A stretch of DNA of 10,179 nucleotides from Oscillospiraceae bacterium (GTDB lineage Bacteria; Bacillota; Clostridia; Oscillospirales; Oscillospiraceae): positions 1 to 10,179 of the forward strand of contig JAFYIF010000036.1 in assembly GCA_017538775.1 (NCBI GenBank), read 5' to 3'. Made by a program: the position numbers and the translations under genes. Each line of letters starts with the position of its first letter. Positions within the stretch are counted from its first letter, which is position 1. The notes beneath the pieces were generated by a model, which had not been told where the DNA came from, did not search any database, and was given only the letters and a program-made list of their open reading frames with translations. This document shows, in pieces, positions 7,866 to 10,179 of the stretch.

Positions 7866-7964
7866 CTCTTGGTCCGCGCCGACGGGCCGCCGGGTGGGAA
7901 GGGAGCTTCCTGCCGACAGCGCAGGGGAAACCGTTCCGCAGACGCAGACATACAAATCCCTGTT

Positions 7965-7994
7965 ATTGTACTAAAGTGTCCGCTTCGATTTCAA
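7965..7994 (-). promoter_or_regulatory. Predicted sigma-A promoter of the protease operon
   Basis: On the minus strand, TTGAAA (7989-7994) is followed by an 18-bp spacer and TACAAT (7965-7970), each one base from consensus. Transcription would start near 7958. It lies in an AT-rich island between the terminator of the preceding unit and the protease start, which is where a promoter is needed. This is sequence-pattern evidence only. Confidence 0.68.
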
Positions 7995-8004
7995 TTCCGT
8001 TTTG

Positions 8005-8078
8005 TTTAACTTTTCCGGTCATTTGCCGTAAATTTAACAATCTATCGTCAAAGTTTCATCGTTAATTTTTAACAATCT
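8005..8078. repeat. TTTAAC repeats and small palindrome upstream of the protease promoter
   Basis: TTTAAC occurs three times in the same orientation, at 8005-8010, 8033-8038 and 8068-8073, 28 and 35 bp apart. The outer two extend to an identical 11-mer, TTTAACAATCT (8033-8043 and 8068-8078). The last copy overlaps a perfect small inverted repeat, GTTAA-TTT-TTAAC (8061-8073). All lie upstream of the -35 box, at roughly -50 to -120, where activator sites or AT-rich UP-like DNA would sit. AT-rich sequence produces such words by chance, so a regulatory role is tentative. Confidence 0.35.
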
Positions 8079-8090
8079 TCCGCCGAGCGC

Positions 8091-8124
8091 AAAAAACCGG
8101 CGGAGGATACGTTTCCTCCGCCGG
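8091..8124 (-). terminator. Intrinsic terminator after the ABC-F gene
   Basis: A perfect 11-bp stem (8114-8124 paired with 8097-8107) has a 6-nt loop at 8108-8113. On the minus strand it is followed directly by six T (8091-8096). It starts 13 nt beyond the ABC-F stop codon. It closes the DHHW/ABC-F unit and separates it from the protease operon. The run lies only on the minus-strand exit side, so it is not an obvious bidirectional terminator. Confidence 0.9.
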
Positions 8125-8137
8125 ACAGAAAGCCCGT

Positions 8138-9727
8138 TCAGTTCTCGTACAGGTGCATATACTCGTCGTAGTGCATCATCCGGTCGATGCAGCCGTCCGG
8201 CGTCAGTTCGATGATGCGGTTTGCCACGGTCTGGGTCAGCTCGTGGTCGTGGCTGGTGAAGATGATGTTGAAGGGGAAGGCGCTCATGCCGTTGTTCAGG
8301 GCCTGGACCGCCTCCAGGTCCAGGTGGTTGGTGGGCTGGTCCAGCAGCAGCACGTTGCGCCCCTCCAGCATCATTTTGCTGAGCATACAGCGCACCTTCT
8401 CGCCGCCGGACAGCACCTTCACGGACTTGTAGACCTCGTCCCCGGAGAAGAGCATCCGCCCCAGGAAGGTCCGCAGATAGCTCTCCCGCTTGTCGGCGGA
8501 AAACTGCCGCATCCAGTCGATCAGGTTCTCGTCGTGCCCGGCGAAGAAGGCCTCGTGGTTCTTCGGGAAGTAACTCTGGGTGGTGCTGACGCCCCACTTG
8601 ATCGTCCCCTCGTCCGGCTCGATCTCCCCGGCCAGGAGCTGGAAGAAGGTGGTGACGGCGATCTCGTTGGCCCCCAGAATGGCGATCTTGTCGTCCCGGT
8701 TCATCGTGAAGCTGACGTTATTGATGAGCTTCACGCCGTCCACGGTCTTGCTGACGCCCTCCACGAACAGCCGGTCCTTGCCCGGCTCCCGCTCGGCCTT
8801 GAAGCCCACCCAGGGATAGCGCCGGGAGGAGGCGGGCAGTTCCTCCACCGACAGCTTCTCCAGCAGCTTCCGGCGGCTGGTGGCCTGGCGGGACTTGCTC
8901 TTGTTGGCGGAAAAGCGGGCGATGAAGCTTTGCAGCTCCGCGATCTTCTCCTGGGCCTTCCGGTTCTGGTCCCGGACCAGCTTTTGCATCAGCTGGCTGG
9001 ACTCATACCAGAAGTCGTAGTTGCCCACATACATCTTGATCTTCCCGTAGTCGATGTCCACGATGTGGGTGCAGACGTTGTTCAGGAAATAGCGGTCATG
9101 GCTGACCACCAGCACCGTGCCGTCGTAGTCCAGCAGGAAGTTCTCCAGCCAGACCACGCTGGCCAGGTCCAGGTTGTTGGTGGGCTCGTCCAGCAAAATG
9201 ATGTCCGGGTTCCCGAACAGCGCCTGGGCCAGCAGCACCTTCACCTTCTGCCGGGGGTCCATGGCGGACATCTGCGTCTGGTGCAGCTCCGTGGGGATGC
9301 CCAGCCCCTGCAGCAGCCGGGCCGCGTCGCTCTCGGCCTCCCAGCCGCCCAGCTCCGCGTACTGTTCCTCCAGCTCCGCCGCCCGGAGCCCGTCTTCGTC
9401 GGAGAAGTCCGGCTTTTCGTAGATCGCGTCCTTTTCTTTGCCGATGTTGTACAGGCGCAGGTTGCCCATGATGACGGTCTCCAGCACCGGGTATGCGTCG
9501 TACATGCTCTGGTTCTGTTTCAGGACGCTCATCCGGGCCTTGGGGTCGATGGACACATGGCCCTTCGTGGGCTCGATCTCCCCGGAGATGATTTTGAGCA
9601 GCGTGGACTTGCCCGCCCCGTTGGCCCCGATGATGCCGTAGCAGTTGCCCCGGGTGAACTGCAAATCCGCCTGGGAAAACAGCACCTGGCCGCCGTATTG
9701 CAGCGTGAGATTGTCAACAGTGATCAT
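8138..9727 (-). CDS. ABC-F family ATPase, YbiT/YkpA type
   Basis: The 529 residues match the usual length of YbiT-type ABC-F proteins. These are soluble twin-ATPase proteins that act on ribosomes as translation factors; they have no membrane segments. NBD1 has Walker A GANGAGKST (34-42), Walker B IILLDEPTN (177-184) and H-loop SHD (209-211). The linker at about 243-305 is Lys/Arg/Gln-rich and helical, as expected for the P-site tRNA-interacting arm. NBD2 has LSGGEKVR (439-446) and SHD (492-494), but its Walker A reads GANEIAVTT (352-360) without Lys, and Walker B ends LLLDQPTNHLD with Gln464 in place of the catalytic Glu. The NBD1 signature is MSAMDPRQ instead of LSGGQ. One composite ATP site is therefore canonical and the other degenerate. 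The ATG at 9727 has AGGAGG 5 nt upstream. A role in antibiotic resistance is not indicated; housekeeping translation is more likely. Confidence 0.95.
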   Translation of the reverse strand: MITVDNLTLQYGGQVLFSQADLQFTRGNCYGIIGANGAGKSTLLKIISGEIEPTKGHVSIDPKARMSVLKQNQSMYDAYPVLETVIMGNLRLYNIGKEKDAIYEKPDFSDEDGLRAAELEEQYAELGGWEAESDAARLLQGLGIPTELHQTQMSAMDPRQKVKVLLAQALFGNPDIILLDEPTNNLDLASVVWLENFLLDYDGTVLVVSHDRYFLNNVCTHIVDIDYGKIKMYVGNYDFWYESSQLMQKLVRDQNRKAQEKIAELQSFIARFSANKSKSRQATSRRKLLEKLSVEELPASSRRYPWVGFKAEREPGKDRLFVEGVSKTVDGVKLINNVSFTMNRDDKIAILGANEIAVTTFFQLLAGEIEPDEGTIKWGVSTTQSYFPKNHEAFFAGHDENLIDWMRQFSADKRESYLRTFLGRMLFSGDEVYKSVKVLSGGEKVRCMLSKMMLEGRNVLLLDQPTNHLDLEAVQALNNGMSAFPFNIIFTSHDHELTQTVANRIIELTPDGCIDRMMHYDEYMHLYEN

Positions 9728-9732
9728 AGCGT

Positions 9733-9738
9733 CCTCCT
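9733..9738 (-). promoter_or_regulatory. Ribosome binding site of the ABC-F gene
   Basis: A perfect AGGAGG on the minus strand lies 5 nt before ATG 9727-9725, in the 18-bp gap after the preceding stop codon. This spacing leaves no room for a separate promoter and points to co-transcription with the DHHW-type gene. Confidence 0.85.
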
Positions 9739-9745
9739 GTTTGTT

Positions 9746-10179
9746 TTATGAACGGGCCAGCAGCTGGAGATTCGCGTCCCCGACGAAGTTGGCCACGCTG
9801 TAGCACACCAGCACCCGGTCGATGCCGTTATCCCGCAGATAGCTGTAGATGTCCTCCCGGAAATAGCGCAGGTCCAGGATGTGCAGCTGGGAAAAATGGG
9901 GGTAGAGGAAGGGACTCAGGGAGTCCATATAGCTGTCCCGCAGGATCAGCAGCCGCTCCCCGGCGTTGCCCGTCTCCACGACCAGGCGGGGGGTGTTGCC
10001 GCCGTAGAAGTAGGAATACTTGTCCCGCTGTTCCAGAAAGCGCTCCACATACAGCGATCCCACCTCCGCCACGCCCTGGGAATAGTTGGTGATGGACGCC
10101 GCGCCCTGGTTGACATAAGTCGTCAGCACGTCGGGCCGGACCCAGGAGAAACCGGAGCTGGACCAGGCCGTGCCGTAAA
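9746..10179 (-). CDS. DHHW/SGNH-like protein, C-terminal part (5' end outside the window)
   Basis: The last 143 codons are visible, with stop TAA at 9748-9746; the frame is open through the right edge, so the start is not here. The segment begins YGTAWSSSGFSWVRPD and later has RLLILRDSYMDSLSPF, then LHILDLRYF and GIDRVLVCYSV. This order fits the C-terminal half of the DHHW family, which is related to AlgX/AlgJ-like SGNH enzymes. There, the DS-aromatic motif (RDSY here) corresponds to the nucleophile-serine block; the Asp/His part would lie upstream, outside the window. Members are typically exported and often sit next to MBOAT acyltransferases, suggesting O-acetylation of surface polysaccharide, but no MBOAT gene is visible here. 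A GTG at 10129 is internal and not the real start, because homologous-looking sequence continues upstream of it. It is probably co-transcribed with the ABC-F gene. Confidence 0.8.
   Translation of the reverse strand, partial: YGTAWSSSGFSWVRPDVLTTYVNQGAASITNYSQGVAEVGSLYVERFLEQRDKYSYFYGGNTPRLVVETGNAGERLLILRDSYMDSLSPFLYPHFSQLHILDLRYFREDIYSYLRDNGIDRVLVCYSVANFVGDANLQLLARS

Noticed and set aside
7455-7955. A minus-strand open frame starting at 7955, upstream of and overlapping the protease start
   Set aside because: It is in a different frame from the protease, is Arg/Pro/Trp-rich as out-of-frame GC-rich translations are, and lies in the leader and signal-peptide region of a well-supported gene.
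7852-7957. A possible riboswitch or attenuator in the protease leader
   Set aside because: The roughly 105-nt GC-rich leader shows only short repeats and weak stems, with no terminator-antiterminator layout or recognised aptamer core.
8046-8051. TTGACG on the minus strand as an alternative -35 box
   Set aside because: No acceptable -10 element lies 16-18 bp downstream; the TTGAAA/TACAAT pair at 7965-7994 is much better.
8153-9751. A 532-codon plus-strand open frame opposite the ABC-F gene
   Set aside because: It is an in-register antisense shadow of a gene with unmistakable ATPase motifs, and no plausible ribosome site or domain supports it.
1-10179. CRISPR arrays, insertion sequences, tRNA or rRNA genes
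   Set aside because: I see no regularly spaced direct repeats, transposase-like protein, terminal inverted repeats, cloverleaf or rRNA-like sequence.

Overview
The window looks like chromosomal DNA of a gut-type Gram-positive anaerobe of the Clostridia, most likely Oscillospiraceae or a relative. The reasons are GC-rich coding sequence with strong AGGAGG-type ribosome sites, a very large secreted S8 protease carrying dockerin-like and cohesin-like modules, InlB-type surface repeats, and a DHHW-family protein. The taxon is inferred from gene content and style only. Every gene that can be supported lies on the minus strand, so the window reads biologically from right to left.

Right side (10179 down to 8091): the C-terminal part of a DHHW/SGNH-like protein runs in from the right edge. 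It is followed 18 bp later by a complete YbiT/YkpA-type ABC-F ATPase. A perfect 11-bp hairpin with a U-tract ends this unit just beyond the ABC-F stop codon. The ABC-F protein has one canonical composite ATP site and one degenerate at every element.

Middle (8090 down to 1870): an AT-rich intergenic segment carries a good sigma-A-type promoter (TTGAAA, 18 bp, TACAAT) with three TTTAAC motifs upstream of it. It drives a 1993-residue secreted subtilisin-like protease with a complete Asp-His-Ser triad, a propeptide, a PA-type insertion, several beta-sandwich modules, an internal dockerin, a Big_2-type Ig domain, a propeller-like region, a cohesin-like module and a C-terminal two-repeat dockerin with unusual loop residues.

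Left side (1869 down to 1): 37 bp after the protease stop, with its own ribosome site, begins a second secreted protein that runs off the left edge. It has a signal peptide, two cohesin-like beta-sandwiches and then InlB/Listeria-Bacteroides-type repeats. The most interesting reading is that these two genes form a secreted protease plus surface-partner module, in which the protease dockerins could dock onto cohesin-like domains of the downstream protein, of the protease itself, or of proteins elsewhere. The co-transcribed layout and the modules are seen in the sequence; the pairing is inference.

Long open frames on the plus strand (for example 4114-7038, 192-1811 and 8153-9751) are antisense shadows. 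They lie exactly in codon register with the minus-strand genes and exist because those genes rarely use the codons TTA, CTA and TCA.
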